The position numbers were made by a program, and so were the translations under genes. A stretch of 64,000 nucleotides of DNA, taken from contig HF985660.1 of assembly GCA_000431155.1 (NCBI GenBank), positions 108,255-172,254 of the forward strand, in the 5' to 3' direction. This document shows, piece by piece, positions 8,055-17,306 of the stretch. The notes under the pieces are model-generated. The model was not told where the DNA came from, searched no databases, and worked only from the letters and a program-made list of their open reading frames with translations. This DNA comes from Bacteroides sp. CAG:927 (GTDB lineage Bacteria; Bacteroidota; Bacteroidia; Bacteroidales; Muribaculaceae). The first letter of the stretch is position 1. Each line of letters begins with the position of its first letter.

Positions 8055-9710
8055 ATGGAGTGGTTAACTAATCTTATCTGCCCTGGCAGCGAATCACTGG
8101 CAAGCACTCTGGTGCTTTACTCTTTTGTGATAGCAGCCGGTGTGTATCTCGGCAAAATCAAGGTGGCCGGGATATCGCTCGGTGTCACATTCGTGCTGTT
8201 TGTGGGCATACTCATGGGGCATTTCGGCTACATAGTAAATGCTGAAGTGCTGAAATTCATCCGTGAGTTCGGCCTAATTCTATTCATTTTCTCTATCGGT
8301 ATTCAAGTCGGTCCCGGTTTCTTTTCGTCTTTCAAAAAAGGAGGAGTCAGACTCAACATGCTCGCTGTGCTCGCAATAGCGCTCAACGTGGCAATAGTGC
8401 TGATTATATTCCTTATTGAGAATGGCAACACTGAAATCTATGCTCTCGTTGGCGTGATGAGCGGTGCCGTCACCAACACCCCGGGTCTTGCTGCCGCACA
8501 GCAAACCGCCGGCACTCCCGATGCCATCAACACTATGGCTATGGGCTATGCTGCGGCTTATCCCCTCGGCGTGATAGGCATCATTGGTGCGATGTTCCTT
8601 ATCAAGGGCGTATTCCGCATCAAAACCGACAAAGAGATTAAAGCGATCACCGATGAACAGGAAAGCGCACAAAACAAGCCGGACATTATTTCTGTAGTCG
8701 TAACCAACCCCCTGATTGACGGAAAATCACTCCGGATGCTTCACGACATCATACAGTGTGATTTCGTGATTTCTCGTCTTATTGACGCTTCGGGCGAAAT
8801 TATAATACCCACATCTGCCACACAGATTCACACTGGCGACAAGCTCTACGTAGTTCTTGCTTCTACTGATGTAGAGCGTTTTGAGCTTCTTGTCGGCCCG
8901 CAGGAAGAGATGGACTGGGATGCCGCCACACCAAGTGAGGTGGTATCACGACGCATCCTCATCACCAAGAGCGAATACAATGGCGTGGCTCTCGGCACTC
9001 TCCGCCTACATTCCGCCTATAAGCTCAATGCCACTCGCGTTAACCGCGCTGGCGTGGATCTTCTTGCATCGCCCAACCTGCGTCTCCAGATGGGCGACCG
9101 CATCACCGTTGTTGGTGACATTAACGATATTTCGCGTCTCGCCGACAAACTCGGCAACTCTATGAAACGCCTCAACCAGCCCAACCTCATCACAATTTTC
9201 GTGGGCATCATGTTCGGTATCATAGTCGGCTCCATCAACCTCGGCATGGGCATGAAGCTCGGTCTGGCCGGTGGACCTCTCGTTGTGGCAATTCTTCTCA
9301 GCCGTTTCGGCTATAAATTCAAGCTCGTAACCTACACATCCTCCTCTGCATCTCTGCTCATGCGAGAACTTGGCATATGCCTGTTCCTTGCATCCGTCGG
9401 CATTAGCTCCGGCGCAGGATTTGCTGAAACAGTTTTCAACCACACCGGTATGATGTGGGTTATATGGGGCTTCCTGATCACATTCATTCCCTTGGTAATT
9501 GTGGGATGCATTGCTCGTGGTGTTTACAAAATCAACTTCCTCACCATCATGGGTCTGTTCTCCGGCGGCTACACCGATCCACCGGCCCTTGCGTATGCAG
9601 GTAACAGCACCGGCAGCGATTCTCCCGCCGTGGCCTACTCCACCGTCTATCCTCTCACCATGTTCCTGCGTGTGGTTGCGGCCCAAGGCCTGATCTTGAT
9701 TTTCGCATAA
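8055..9710 (+). CDS. YidE/AspT-family putative antiporter with two TrkA_C domains
   Basis: The 551-residue protein has the duplicated layout of the aspartate:alanine exchanger (AAE) family. A first membrane half of about six helices (residues 15-190) is followed by a soluble middle holding two RCK_C/TrkA_C-like domains (about 205-365; for example GKSLRMLHDIIQCDFVISRL and LGTLRLHSAYKLNATRV), then a second membrane half (375-551). Both halves carry the repeat signature: GVMSGAVTNTPGLAAAQQ in the first and GLFSGGYTDPPALAYAG in the second. AspT of lactobacilli swaps aspartate for alanine; the substrate of YidE-type members is not established. It is transcribed alone, with its own promoter box and a strong terminator. 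Confidence 0.9.
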   Translation: MEWLTNLICPGSESLASTLVLYSFVIAAGVYLGKIKVAGISLGVTFVLFVGILMGHFGYIVNAEVLKFIREFGLILFIFSIGIQVGPGFFSSFKKGGVRLNMLAVLAIALNVAIVLIIFLIENGNTEIYALVGVMSGAVTNTPGLAAAQQTAGTPDAINTMAMGYAAAYPLGVIGIIGAMFLIKGVFRIKTDKEIKAITDEQESAQNKPDIISVVVTNPLIDGKSLRMLHDIIQCDFVISRLIDASGEIIIPTSATQIHTGDKLYVVLASTDVERFELLVGPQEEMDWDAATPSEVVSRRILITKSEYNGVALGTLRLHSAYKLNATRVNRAGVDLLASPNLRLQMGDRITVVGDINDISRLADKLGNSMKRLNQPNLITIFVGIMFGIIVGSINLGMGMKLGLAGGPLVVAILLSRFGYKFKLVTYTSSSASLLMRELGICLFLASVGISSGAGFAETVFNHTGMMWVIWGFLITFIPLVIVGCIARGVYKINFLTIMGLFSGGYTDPPALAYAGNSTGSDSPAVAYSTVYPLTMFLRVVAAQGLILIFA

Positions 9711-9733
9711 GCAGCACTTTTTATAACCAACAA

Positions 9734-9772
9734 CAGCGGCTCCCTTGCCAAAGCAAAGGAGCCGCTGAAATT
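9734..9772. terminator. Strong terminator between transporter and thioredoxin genes
   Basis: CAGCGGCTCC (9734-9743) and GGAGCCGCTG (9758-9767) form a perfect 10-bp stem, followed on the plus strand by AAATTTTG. It sits between the convergent transporter and thioredoxin genes and may serve both. Confidence 0.85.
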
Positions 9773-9785
9773 TTGTAAGTCAACC

Positions 9786-10082
9786 TTACACAAAGCGATC
9801 AATCATGTCCTCAAGTTCTAAGGCAGGTTTCTCGCCGGAGTCGCGCCACACTTCTTGTCCGTCTTTATAAAGTATCCATGTGGGAAACGACTTTACATTA
9901 AATTCATTCATGAGATTCTCGTGGGCCTCTCCTTCTATCTGTATGATATTTGCGCTGCCGGCATAAAGTTCCTTCAGGTCCTCTACGATAGGCATCATTT
10001 TCTGGCAATGAGGGCACCATGTGGCATAAAACTCCAGCAATGTGGGGTGCGAGCCATTAATCATTCTTCCTATATCAATCAT
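9786..10082 (-). CDS. Thioredoxin-like protein with WCPHC active site
   Basis: The 98-residue protein is a minimal thioredoxin fold with LEFYATWCPHCQKMMPIV. The active site is C-P-H-C, as in DsbA, instead of the C-G-P-C of thioredoxin. The cis-proline loop is KSFPTWILYKDGQE. C-P-H-C raises the redox potential in DsbA, so this protein may act more as an oxidant or isomerase than a reductant. It has no signal peptide, so it is cytosolic by sequence. It lies 27 bases downstream of a classic thioredoxin gene on the same strand and is probably co-transcribed. A paralogous pair by duplication is likely, since both are 98 residues long. Confidence 0.88.
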   Translation of the reverse strand: MIDIGRMINGSHPTLLEFYATWCPHCQKMMPIVEDLKELYAGSANIIQIEGEAHENLMNEFNVKSFPTWILYKDGQEVWRDSGEKPALELEDMIDRFV

Positions 10083-10109
10083 AGCTATCAGTTGTAATTA
10101 AACCAACAA

Positions 10110-10406
10110 TCACATATGAGGTTTGAAGAGTTCTTCAATCTGCTGTGCCTGATGCACTCCGGCACCGCGCCACACTTGCTCGCCGCCCTTAAACATAATC
10201 AGGGTAGGAACAGACTGTATGCGATATTGCTCTGACAGCTCTCTGTTCTTGTCAACATCCACTTTCACAATATTCACTGCATCACCAAGTTTTGCCTTCA
10301 CCTGTTCAAGAATTGGTGCCTGCATTTTGCATGGGCCACACCATGTAGCAAAAAAATCCACTAAGGTAGGCTTCTGGTCTTTAATAATTTCGTTGAAATC
10401 GTTCAT
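10110..10406 (-). CDS. trxA: Thioredoxin
   Basis: The 98-residue protein contains VDFFATWCGPCKMQAPIL with the canonical W-C-G-P-C-K active site and QSVPTLIMFKGGEQVWR with the cis-proline. Thioredoxin reduces cytosolic disulfides using electrons from thioredoxin reductase; that reductase is not in this window. It is the first gene of a two-gene unit with the WCPHC paralogue. No extra domains or signal sequence are seen. The family call is firm; the gene name assumes this is the housekeeping copy. Confidence 0.93.
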   Translation of the reverse strand: MNDFNEIIKDQKPTLVDFFATWCGPCKMQAPILEQVKAKLGDAVNIVKVDVDKNRELSEQYRIQSVPTLIMFKGGEQVWRGAGVHQAQQIEELFKPHM

Positions 10407-10645
10407 AATTCAATATATGTTTTAGTTTTTGGTTTCGTATGTAAATATAACACCTTTTTCTTCATGTAAGTTGAATCATCTGTCATTATCTTTTTGCAAA
10501 TTTATCTTAAGAGAAACAGAGCCGTAGCGGTTAAATTAAGTTAAACCACCGAAAAAGTCAAAATATCACCCATTTTTGAGCCTTAATAACTAATTAAAGG
10601 TCAATCATATAACCACAAAAGTCACCAAACACTGTATTTTTTCAT

Positions 10646-10653
10646 TATATTTG
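10646..10653 (+). promoter_or_regulatory. TAnnTTTG promoter box for the GH84 gene
   Basis: TATATTTG at 10646-10653 matches the Bacteroidota -7 box, about 32 bases ahead of the ATG at 10685. The preceding T-rich stretch may hold the weak -33 element. Confidence 0.55.
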
Positions 10654-10684
10654 TGCAGAATTTAATCTTAAACTCTGCACTATA

Positions 10685-13600
10685 ATGCAAATCAAACCAT
10701 TTGTTGCATCTGTTCTCCTATCATTCTTCGCGCTTTCAGCTTCGGCCTACTCGATATGGCCGGTGCCGCGCACAGTAACTAACAAACAGGAGTCACTTGA
10801 CATCTCCTCACAAATAACTGTGGTGGCAGATGAGGGCGTGGATCAGCTTACCATTTCGCGAGCTGAACAGGTCCTTGAAAAAGCAGGAATCGACTACACT
10901 GTTTCCTCTACCCCCTCACAAGGCGCCAACCTCTACATAGGCGTGAACGGTGGCAACGGCACTGCATCGCAATATGCGGCCGACCACAATGTTCCCTTGA
11001 GCGTTTTCAGCACAACCGGTCAATGCTTTGACCCGCATGTTGTGTACGTTGACGGCAGCAGCATCGTGATTATCGGCGATGAGGAAGGAAGCGCATTCTA
11101 TGGTTTCGCCACTTTGGAACAAATATTTGAGCAAAGAGAAGGCAACACTCTTCCCGGCGTAATCATCGAAGATTACGCCCATGCCAAGTACAGAGGTCTG
11201 GTAGAAGGTTTCTACGGGCATCCGTGGTCTATGGAGAGCCGGCTCAACATCCTTGACCACATGATGCGATACAAAATGAACTATTACGTTTATGGTCCCA
11301 AAGCCGATCCGTATCACGCCGGCAACTGGCGCGTTAACTATCCGGAAACAGTCACCGATGACCAGCGCAAATTAGGTCAGATAACAACATCCGACATACA
11401 GCAGTTGGCCACACATGCCGCAGCTTGCAAGGTTGACTTTGTCTGGGCCGTACATCCCACCCTTGGCTCCTATTATATCAGTCTTTACTGGGTTGACGAC
11501 ATCATGACCAAATTTCAGCAGCTATACTCTCTCGGCGTACGCCATTTCGGTGTATCCGTTGACGACATGAGCGGCCACCCAACCAATCAGGCACAGCTCC
11601 CCGACAAAGTTCAGCAGGCTATTGACGAAAAATGGAATACCGCCGATGCTGCCGAAGCTGACTGCGTTGGCAACGTGCTTTTCGTGCCCACTTGCTATGC
11701 GCTCAACTATGGGGCCACATACAGCCTCACCCCCATTCAGGAAATAAGTTCTAAAGTAGAAGTGGCTTTCACCGGTTACGATTGTTTTTCCAATGTGCGT
11801 GCATCCTCTTTCGGCTCCATGGCTGAGTACATCGGCCGCGATCCCATTTTCTGGTGGAACAATCCCGTCAACGATGACCACGACACTTGGCTGTACATGC
11901 ATGGCCTCACCGCTCGCTGGACTATCGAGCAGACCGGTGCTGTTGATCACATGCGCGGTTTCTTGCTCAACCCCATGAATCAGGGTCAGGTATCAAAAAT
12001 ATGCAACTTTTCTGCCGCTGACTACAGCTGGAACCCCGATGCTTACAACGAGCAGAGCAGTTGGGAACAGGCACTGAAATCCATAGTCAAGACCGACGAG
12101 AATGTCAAGGCTCTGAAAGATTTCATACGCGTCATGAGCGCATACACCACCACTGAAACCACCTCTCCCGAAGGTGAAGAGTTAAAACCCTTATATCAGG
12201 ATTTCCAGTCCAATTATTCTTCCACCTCAGTGCCCGAATGTACCGAACTTAAAGAAGCAATGCAGAATTGCTATGACGCTTGTCTGGTGATTCGCACTTT
12301 CAAGGATAGCGAAGATCCTGATCTGGCTCTCTTCTACACCGACATTGAACCTTGGCTGGACAAAGTACAGGATATGGCAAGAATTGTGCTCAAGTCCATT
12401 GAATTCATGACACAGGGGGCTTCATCACTTGACCATTGGACAGAATATTCCGACATACTCGCACTCGCACAAGGCATCCACACCAATCACAAAATGAGTG
12501 TGCTTGAAGGCTCCGGAACATCCACTTACGAATCAATGCAGGAAGTGCATCCCACTCCCAAATATCTTGATCCTTTCATTGATTTCTTGGCAGCAGAGCT
12601 TGTGAACTTTGCGCCACAGCTTCCTGAACGCGACATGTCACCTAAAGTCATCACCAATCTCAGCTCCCTTTCCGGTGTTAGCCTGAAAACTGATGAGGCT
12701 CCCCGCGTGCTCAGCGGACTTAACGGCATCTCACTGAAAATCGGCGAATATGTCGGCGTATGCCTCAACAGAATACAGACTGTCACCCTCACTCCTCCCG
12801 CTCTGCCCGATGGCGTGGTGCTTGAATACTCTATCTCAGGCAAGGAATGGCAGCAATGGAATGGCGAAGAAACACTCATGGCTTATTTCCGCTTACGCGG
12901 CAACAGCGCCGAACCGGCTGAGCTTACTTTTGACCAGCTCGCTTACTCTGTGCCAGTGGTTAGCGATGACACTACCCCCGAGGTTTCCACCAACATGGGC
13001 ACTTGGGGAGCCTACAATATAACCAATGTCATTGACGGCGACAACGACACCTATTTCTGGAGCAACAATTCTCAGAGCGTCGGAGACTATGTGCTTCTGG
13101 ATTTCGGTGCCTCAAATCCGCGCGGCAACATCTCGTTGGTATTCAACAGCGGTGACCATCCTACAGGAACTGTGGAAATACAGCTCTCCGACAACAATTC
13201 TACTTGGAGCACCGTAGCCTCTTTCTCTGAATCTGACCTCACCAACAACACTTACTCCTGCGATGCCAAAGGTGCCTCGGCAAGATATGTGCGCTTGTAC
13301 CTTTCCTCAGTTTCAGGCGGCAATTGGTTCCAGTTGGCTGAATTCTCTGTCAATTCGCAAACTTCCGCCACCACCTCTGTTGCCGTTGATTCCGAAGGCA
13401 ATGCCATTACCCAGCTTAACGACATCTCCCTCACCACACATTATGCCGGCAATGGCAAAGGATACATTGAATACCAGTTCATTGAAAACATTGACATTCA
13501 GGAAATTCACATCTATCACAACTCCCATTTCACTGAGAGCAACGAACTTCCCGTCATAGAGGTTTACAGCAATGGCGAATGGGTCAACGCCGGAGTACTT

Positions 13601-13990
13601 GATGCCGTGCGCACTATAATCAAGGTAACTGACGATATGCGCCATGTCACAAAATTACGCATAAGCTGGACCGAAGGCAATGCTCCCGACATTTACGAGG
13701 TTTACCCCGTTGGCCCCGACTACGTGCAACCGGCCTCAGATTATGCAGGCATTGACAGCGTAGTGTCCGATTCCGACAGCCAAATCATGTTCAGCACATC
13801 GCGCAACATCCTCACCGTCAAGGCACCCTGCGCAATTCGCTCCATAGAAATAGCCGACATGAGCGGTCGCATCATAACCAATGCCACTCCCAATGCCGAC
13901 TACGCCGTGATACCCGTCAGCGAACGGATAGTAATCGCAACAGTGCATCTTGAAAATGGAAGCACCGCTACCCGCAAAATAACAATGTAA
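10685..13990 (+). CDS. GH84 beta-N-acetylglucosaminidase, secreted, with discoidin-like domain
   Basis: The 1101-residue protein has a signal peptide (about residues 1-21, ending ALSASA). A GH20b-like N-terminal domain spans about 25-155. The GH84 catalytic barrel spans about 165-450 and opens with YRGLVEGFYGHPWS. The paired catalytic aspartates are D293 and D294 in FGVSVDDMSG, matching the pair of the Bacteroides O-GlcNAcase homologue. GH84 enzymes remove terminal beta-linked GlcNAc by substrate-assisted catalysis. A helical region follows, then an F5/8 type C (discoidin) domain at about 765-890. The last ~75 residues (IEIADMSGRII...ATRKITM) resemble a type IX secretion-type C-terminal sorting domain, though no such machinery is seen here. 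Mucin or other host glycans are likely substrates. The convergent neighbour is a sulfatase. Confidence 0.95.
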   Translation: MQIKPFVASVLLSFFALSASAYSIWPVPRTVTNKQESLDISSQITVVADEGVDQLTISRAEQVLEKAGIDYTVSSTPSQGANLYIGVNGGNGTASQYAADHNVPLSVFSTTGQCFDPHVVYVDGSSIVIIGDEEGSAFYGFATLEQIFEQREGNTLPGVIIEDYAHAKYRGLVEGFYGHPWSMESRLNILDHMMRYKMNYYVYGPKADPYHAGNWRVNYPETVTDDQRKLGQITTSDIQQLATHAAACKVDFVWAVHPTLGSYYISLYWVDDIMTKFQQLYSLGVRHFGVSVDDMSGHPTNQAQLPDKVQQAIDEKWNTADAAEADCVGNVLFVPTCYALNYGATYSLTPIQEISSKVEVAFTGYDCFSNVRASSFGSMAEYIGRDPIFWWNNPVNDDHDTWLYMHGLTARWTIEQTGAVDHMRGFLLNPMNQGQVSKICNFSAADYSWNPDAYNEQSSWEQALKSIVKTDENVKALKDFIRVMSAYTTTETTSPEGEELKPLYQDFQSNYSSTSVPECTELKEAMQNCYDACLVIRTFKDSEDPDLALFYTDIEPWLDKVQDMARIVLKSIEFMTQGASSLDHWTEYSDILALAQGIHTNHKMSVLEGSGTSTYESMQEVHPTPKYLDPFIDFLAAELVNFAPQLPERDMSPKVITNLSSLSGVSLKTDEAPRVLSGLNGISLKIGEYVGVCLNRIQTVTLTPPALPDGVVLEYSISGKEWQQWNGEETLMAYFRLRGNSAEPAELTFDQLAYSVPVVSDDTTPEVSTNMGTWGAYNITNVIDGDNDTYFWSNNSQSVGDYVLLDFGASNPRGNISLVFNSGDHPTGTVEIQLSDNNSTWSTVASFSESDLTNNTYSCDAKGASARYVRLYLSSVSGGNWFQLAEFSVNSQTSATTSVAVDSEGNAITQLNDISLTTHYAGNGKGYIEYQFIENIDIQEIHIYHNSHFTESNELPVIEVYSNGEWVNAGVLDAVRTIIKVTDDMRHVTKLRISWTEGNAPDIYEVYPVGPDYVQPASDYAGIDSVVSDSDSQIMFSTSRNILTVKAPCAIRSIEIADMSGRIITNATPNADYAVIPVSERIVIATVHLENGSTATRKITM

Positions 13991-14015
13991 TTCAGCCTAT
14001 TTATTATAGCGCCTC

Positions 14016-14062
14016 AAGCGGCTCATGGCTTCGGTTCACATCCGGTCATGAGCCGCTTTTTT
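14016..14062. terminator. Terminator between GH84 and sulfatase genes
   Basis: AAGCGGCTCATG (14016-14027) pairs perfectly with CATGAGCCGCTT (14047-14058), followed by a T-run on the plus strand. The sulfatase stop codon (14046-14048) lies inside the hairpin. It ends GH84 transcription and perhaps also the reverse-strand unit. Confidence 0.85.
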
Positions 14063-15593
14063 CATCCGGCCATGGGCACGGAGCGCCTGTTGCAACCAAT
14101 GATGGGCGCTGACCGCCGCAACCCCGCAGAAAATTACCCAGATCACGACTCAGTTCATTTACCACATCCGGAAGTTGGGTGCTCAAATCCGTAGTCTCGC
14201 CTATGTCGTTACTCAGATCATAAAGCTCCTTCTTGCCGTCCTTGTACCAGTAAATCATTTTGTAATTCCCCTTGCGTATCGCGCATGTCTGCCCTATACC
14301 GGCATCGCGATAATCTCCGCTGATCCATGTGTTGGGAGTATTCCAGTACAGTGCTCTTGTTTGAGGCTCATCGCCTGAACCACCCTTGATCACCGGCACA
14401 AAACTTTTGCCATCCACTGTCTGGGGCACAGAGCAACCATCCACCTGAGCCATTTCAAGAATTGAAGGAAAAAAGTCCTCGATTATGACATACCGGGAAT
14501 TGGTTGACCCCGGAGCCGCCACACCGTTCCAATACACAATCATAGGCTCGCGCACACCGCCTTCATAAGCCGACCCTTTGCCGCTTCTGAGCGGAGCGTT
14601 CTGCACATGCAGCGGAGGAGTGCGCCCGAGAGCCGAAAGGCCGCCGTTGTCGCTCATGAAAATGATTATCGTATTGTCAAGCTGTCCCGTATTTTCCAGA
14701 TAGTCCATCAGGTCACCCAGACTCTTGTCCATACCTTCCACCAACGTGGCATACGCCGCCTCGGTTTGCGACAATCCCGCATCAAGATACTTCTTGACAA
14801 ATCGGCTGTCAGCCTCTATCGGCACATGCACTGCATAATGCGCCATGTACAGGAAAAACGGGCCTTCTCCCCGGCTGCGGTTTTTCTCCAATGCCTTTAT
14901 GGCCTCCTGCGTCAAAGCTTCGGTGGCAAACACATCCTTGCTCCAGTATGATTCAAGACCCGGGATAGCGAACCGGCTCACGGCAAGGCCGTTGGCATCA
15001 TGCCCGTACCGCTGCTCCCCAAGATATGACGCAAGCCCTCCGGCAGCATGTCCGCATATATTCACATTAAATCCATAGTTCAGCGGATCGGCAGCCGGAG
15101 TGTTCCGGGCACCGAAATGCGCCTTGCCGCAATGAATTGTGTTGTAACCGTTTCTGCGCAGTAGTTCCACAAACGATGTGCCCACGGCTGAATTTGGTAT
15201 GCCTGCCTCAGGCTGTATGCCATTGTAATTCCAATCCGGAATCACAACCGTAGTATCGCGCTCATCCGGAGGACAATTATATTCAAATGTCCAGTTTGTC
15301 ACCCTATGGCGCGCCGCATTCATCCCCGTCATCAGGCTGCATCGGCTCGGCGAGCTGATACTGCACGCATACGCATTCGTAAATTTCATCCCCATCTGCG
15401 CAAGGCGTTCCATATTGGGGGTGTGAAATCTCCTGTTTAGGGCTGTGCGCTCGGAATAAAACGGCACCGAAGTGTCCTGCCATCCCATGTCATCCACCAT
15501 AAACAGCACAATATTCGGGCGGTCGGCTGCATGGCTCCATGCCGCCGGCAACAAGGCCATACAGCCAAGCATCAGCTGTCGGTCAATCATCAT
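14046..15593 (-). CDS. Secreted S1-family sulfatase, serine type
   Basis: The 515-residue protein has a short signal-like N-terminus ending AAWSHAA, then the sulfatase metal motif RPNIVLFMVDDMGW (D34, D35). The activation motif is S80-S-P-S-R84, so the residue converted to formylglycine is a serine, not a cysteine; this type is matured by anaerobic radical-SAM anSME enzymes. Other family features are GMNAARHRVTNW, CGKAHFGA and FMSDNGGLS. It would remove sulfate esters from glycans in the periplasm or outside. Next to a GH84 hexosaminidase it fits degradation of sulfated mucin or glycosaminoglycan. It begins only 19 bases after the ettA stop on the same strand, so read-through from the ettA unit is possible. 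No anSME gene is in the window. Confidence 0.94.
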   Translation of the reverse strand: MMIDRQLMLGCMALLPAAWSHAADRPNIVLFMVDDMGWQDTSVPFYSERTALNRRFHTPNMERLAQMGMKFTNAYACSISSPSRCSLMTGMNAARHRVTNWTFEYNCPPDERDTTVVIPDWNYNGIQPEAGIPNSAVGTSFVELLRRNGYNTIHCGKAHFGARNTPAADPLNYGFNVNICGHAAGGLASYLGEQRYGHDANGLAVSRFAIPGLESYWSKDVFATEALTQEAIKALEKNRSRGEGPFFLYMAHYAVHVPIEADSRFVKKYLDAGLSQTEAAYATLVEGMDKSLGDLMDYLENTGQLDNTIIIFMSDNGGLSALGRTPPLHVQNAPLRSGKGSAYEGGVREPMIVYWNGVAAPGSTNSRYVIIEDFFPSILEMAQVDGCSVPQTVDGKSFVPVIKGGSGDEPQTRALYWNTPNTWISGDYRDAGIGQTCAIRKGNYKMIYWYKDGKKELYDLSNDIGETTDLSTQLPDVVNELSRDLGNFLRGCGGQRPSLVATGAPCPWPDEKSGS

Positions 15594-15612
15594 ATGTATG
15601 TAGGTTTAGCTG

Positions 15613-17298
15613 TTATTCCATCAGTTTGCGGTAACGGCGGCGCGGCAGCTCTTTGCCTCCGTTATGTTCGCGCTTGTAATCCTCATAATCGCTGTACGAT
15701 CCTTCATAGAACACCACATTGCCATCGCCCTCAAACGACAGTATGTGGGTGCATATCCTGTCAAGGAACCATCGGTCGTGGCTCACTACTACCGCACATC
15801 CGGCAAAATCGTCCAGACCCTCTTCAAGAGCGCGGAGAGTGTTCACATCTATATCGTTGGTAGGCTCGTCGAGCAACAGCACATTCCCTTCTTCCTTCAA
15901 TGCCATTGCAAGATGCAGGCGGTTGCGTTCGCCGCCCGAAAGCACACCTATCTTCTTTTCTTGGTCGGCACCGGAAAAATTAAATTTTGACAGATAGGCA
16001 CGTGCATTCACATCGCGTCCTCCCATTCTGAAGGTTTCCACGCCCTGCGAAATCACTTCATATACCGATTTTTCAGGCAGCAGATCATGATGCGTCTGAT
16101 CCACATAGGCAATCTTCACTGTCTCGCCCACATCAAAAGTTCCGGCATCAGGCGTTTCCTGCCCCATAATCAATCGGAACAAAGTGGTCTTTCCGGCTCC
16201 GTTAGGCCCGATTACTCCAACTATGCCATTGGGCGGCAGAGTGAAATTCAGGTCCTTGAACAGCTGCTTCTTGCCAAACGCCTTGCTCAGTCCGGTCGCC
16301 TCTATCACCTTTTGTCCGAGACGCGGACCATTGGGAATAAAGATTTCCAAACGCTCCTCTCTCTGTTTCTGATCCTCATTGAGCAACCGGTCATACGAGT
16401 TGAGGCGCGCCTTACCTTTCGCCTGACGAGCTTTTGGTGCCATGCGCACCCATTCCAGCTCTCGCTCCAAAGTCTTGCGGCGTTTGCTTGCCTGCTTCTC
16501 CTCCATGGCCATGCGCTTGGTTTTCTGCTCCAGCCATGACGAATAGTTGCCTTGCCATGGAATGCCTTCGCCCCTGTCAAGCTCCAATATCCACCCGGCC
16601 ACATGATCAAGGAAGTAACGGTCATGGGTTATGGCTATTACCGTTCCGGGATACTGGCGCAGATGCTGTTCAAGCCAGTCTATCGATTCAGCATCCAGAT
16701 GGTTGGTAGGCTCGTCAAGCAGCAACACATCCGGCTGCTGCAGAAGCAGACGGCACAACGCCACGCGACGGCGCTCGCCGCCCGACAATGTGCTCACCTT
16801 CTGGTCATCGGGCGGACACTGCAATGCGTCCATAGCCCTTTCAAGCTTTGAATCTATGTTCCACGCATCTGCCGCATCAAGTGCATCCTGCAATTCGGCC
16901 TGACGGGCTATCAGAGCGTCCATCTTGTCCGGATCTTCCAGCACATCCGGGTCTCCGAAAGCCTCGTTCACCTTGTCAAACTCTGCAAGAAGATCCATGA
17001 TTGGCTGCACGCCCTCGCGCACTATCTCTATCACAGTTTTGTCAGGGTCAAGTTTCGGGTCCTGCTCCAGATACCCCACGGAATAACCCGGCGAAAACAC
17101 AACCTCGCCCTGTATATCCTTGTCAATACCGGCTATGATTTTGAGCAATGATGACTTACCTGATCCGTTGAGACCTATGATACCGATTTTGGCACCATAG
17201 AAAAACGACAGGTATATATTTTTGAGCACTTGTTTCTGAGGCGGATAGATTTTGCTCACACCCACCATCGAAAATATCACTTTCTTATCGTCGGCCAT
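15613..17298 (-). CDS. ettA: ABC-F translational throttle ATPase EttA
   Basis: The 561-residue protein has two tandem ATPase domains and no membrane part. Domain 1 carries Walker A GLNGSGKSS, signature TLSGGERRRVALCRLL and Walker B DVLLLDEPTNHLD. Domain 2 carries GPNGAGKTT, LSGGERNRLHLAMAL and VLLLDEPTNDID. Between them lies the charged linker with KAKGKARLNSYDRL that reaches the ribosomal P site. Length and the arm segment match EttA, which binds the ribosomal E site and couples initiation of elongation to ATP/ADP status. The start follows the def stop by 8 bases, so ettA belongs to the reverse-strand operon PRiA4-like gene, ruvX, def, ettA. Confidence 0.96.
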   Translation of the reverse strand: MADDKKVIFSMVGVSKIYPPQKQVLKNIYLSFFYGAKIGIIGLNGSGKSSLLKIIAGIDKDIQGEVVFSPGYSVGYLEQDPKLDPDKTVIEIVREGVQPIMDLLAEFDKVNEAFGDPDVLEDPDKMDALIARQAELQDALDAADAWNIDSKLERAMDALQCPPDDQKVSTLSGGERRRVALCRLLLQQPDVLLLDEPTNHLDAESIDWLEQHLRQYPGTVIAITHDRYFLDHVAGWILELDRGEGIPWQGNYSSWLEQKTKRMAMEEKQASKRRKTLERELEWVRMAPKARQAKGKARLNSYDRLLNEDQKQREERLEIFIPNGPRLGQKVIEATGLSKAFGKKQLFKDLNFTLPPNGIVGVIGPNGAGKTTLFRLIMGQETPDAGTFDVGETVKIAYVDQTHHDLLPEKSVYEVISQGVETFRMGGRDVNARAYLSKFNFSGADQEKKIGVLSGGERNRLHLAMALKEEGNVLLLDEPTNDIDVNTLRALEEGLDDFAGCAVVVSHDRWFLDRICTHILSFEGDGNVVFYEGSYSDYEDYKREHNGGKELPRRRYRKLME

Positions 17299-17306
17299 TA
17301 GGTCAA

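Noticed and set aside
9006..9686. 226-codon minus-strand frame opposite the YidE-type transporter
   Set aside because: Shadow frame rich in His, Glu and Cys with no domain; the plus-strand transporter is clear.
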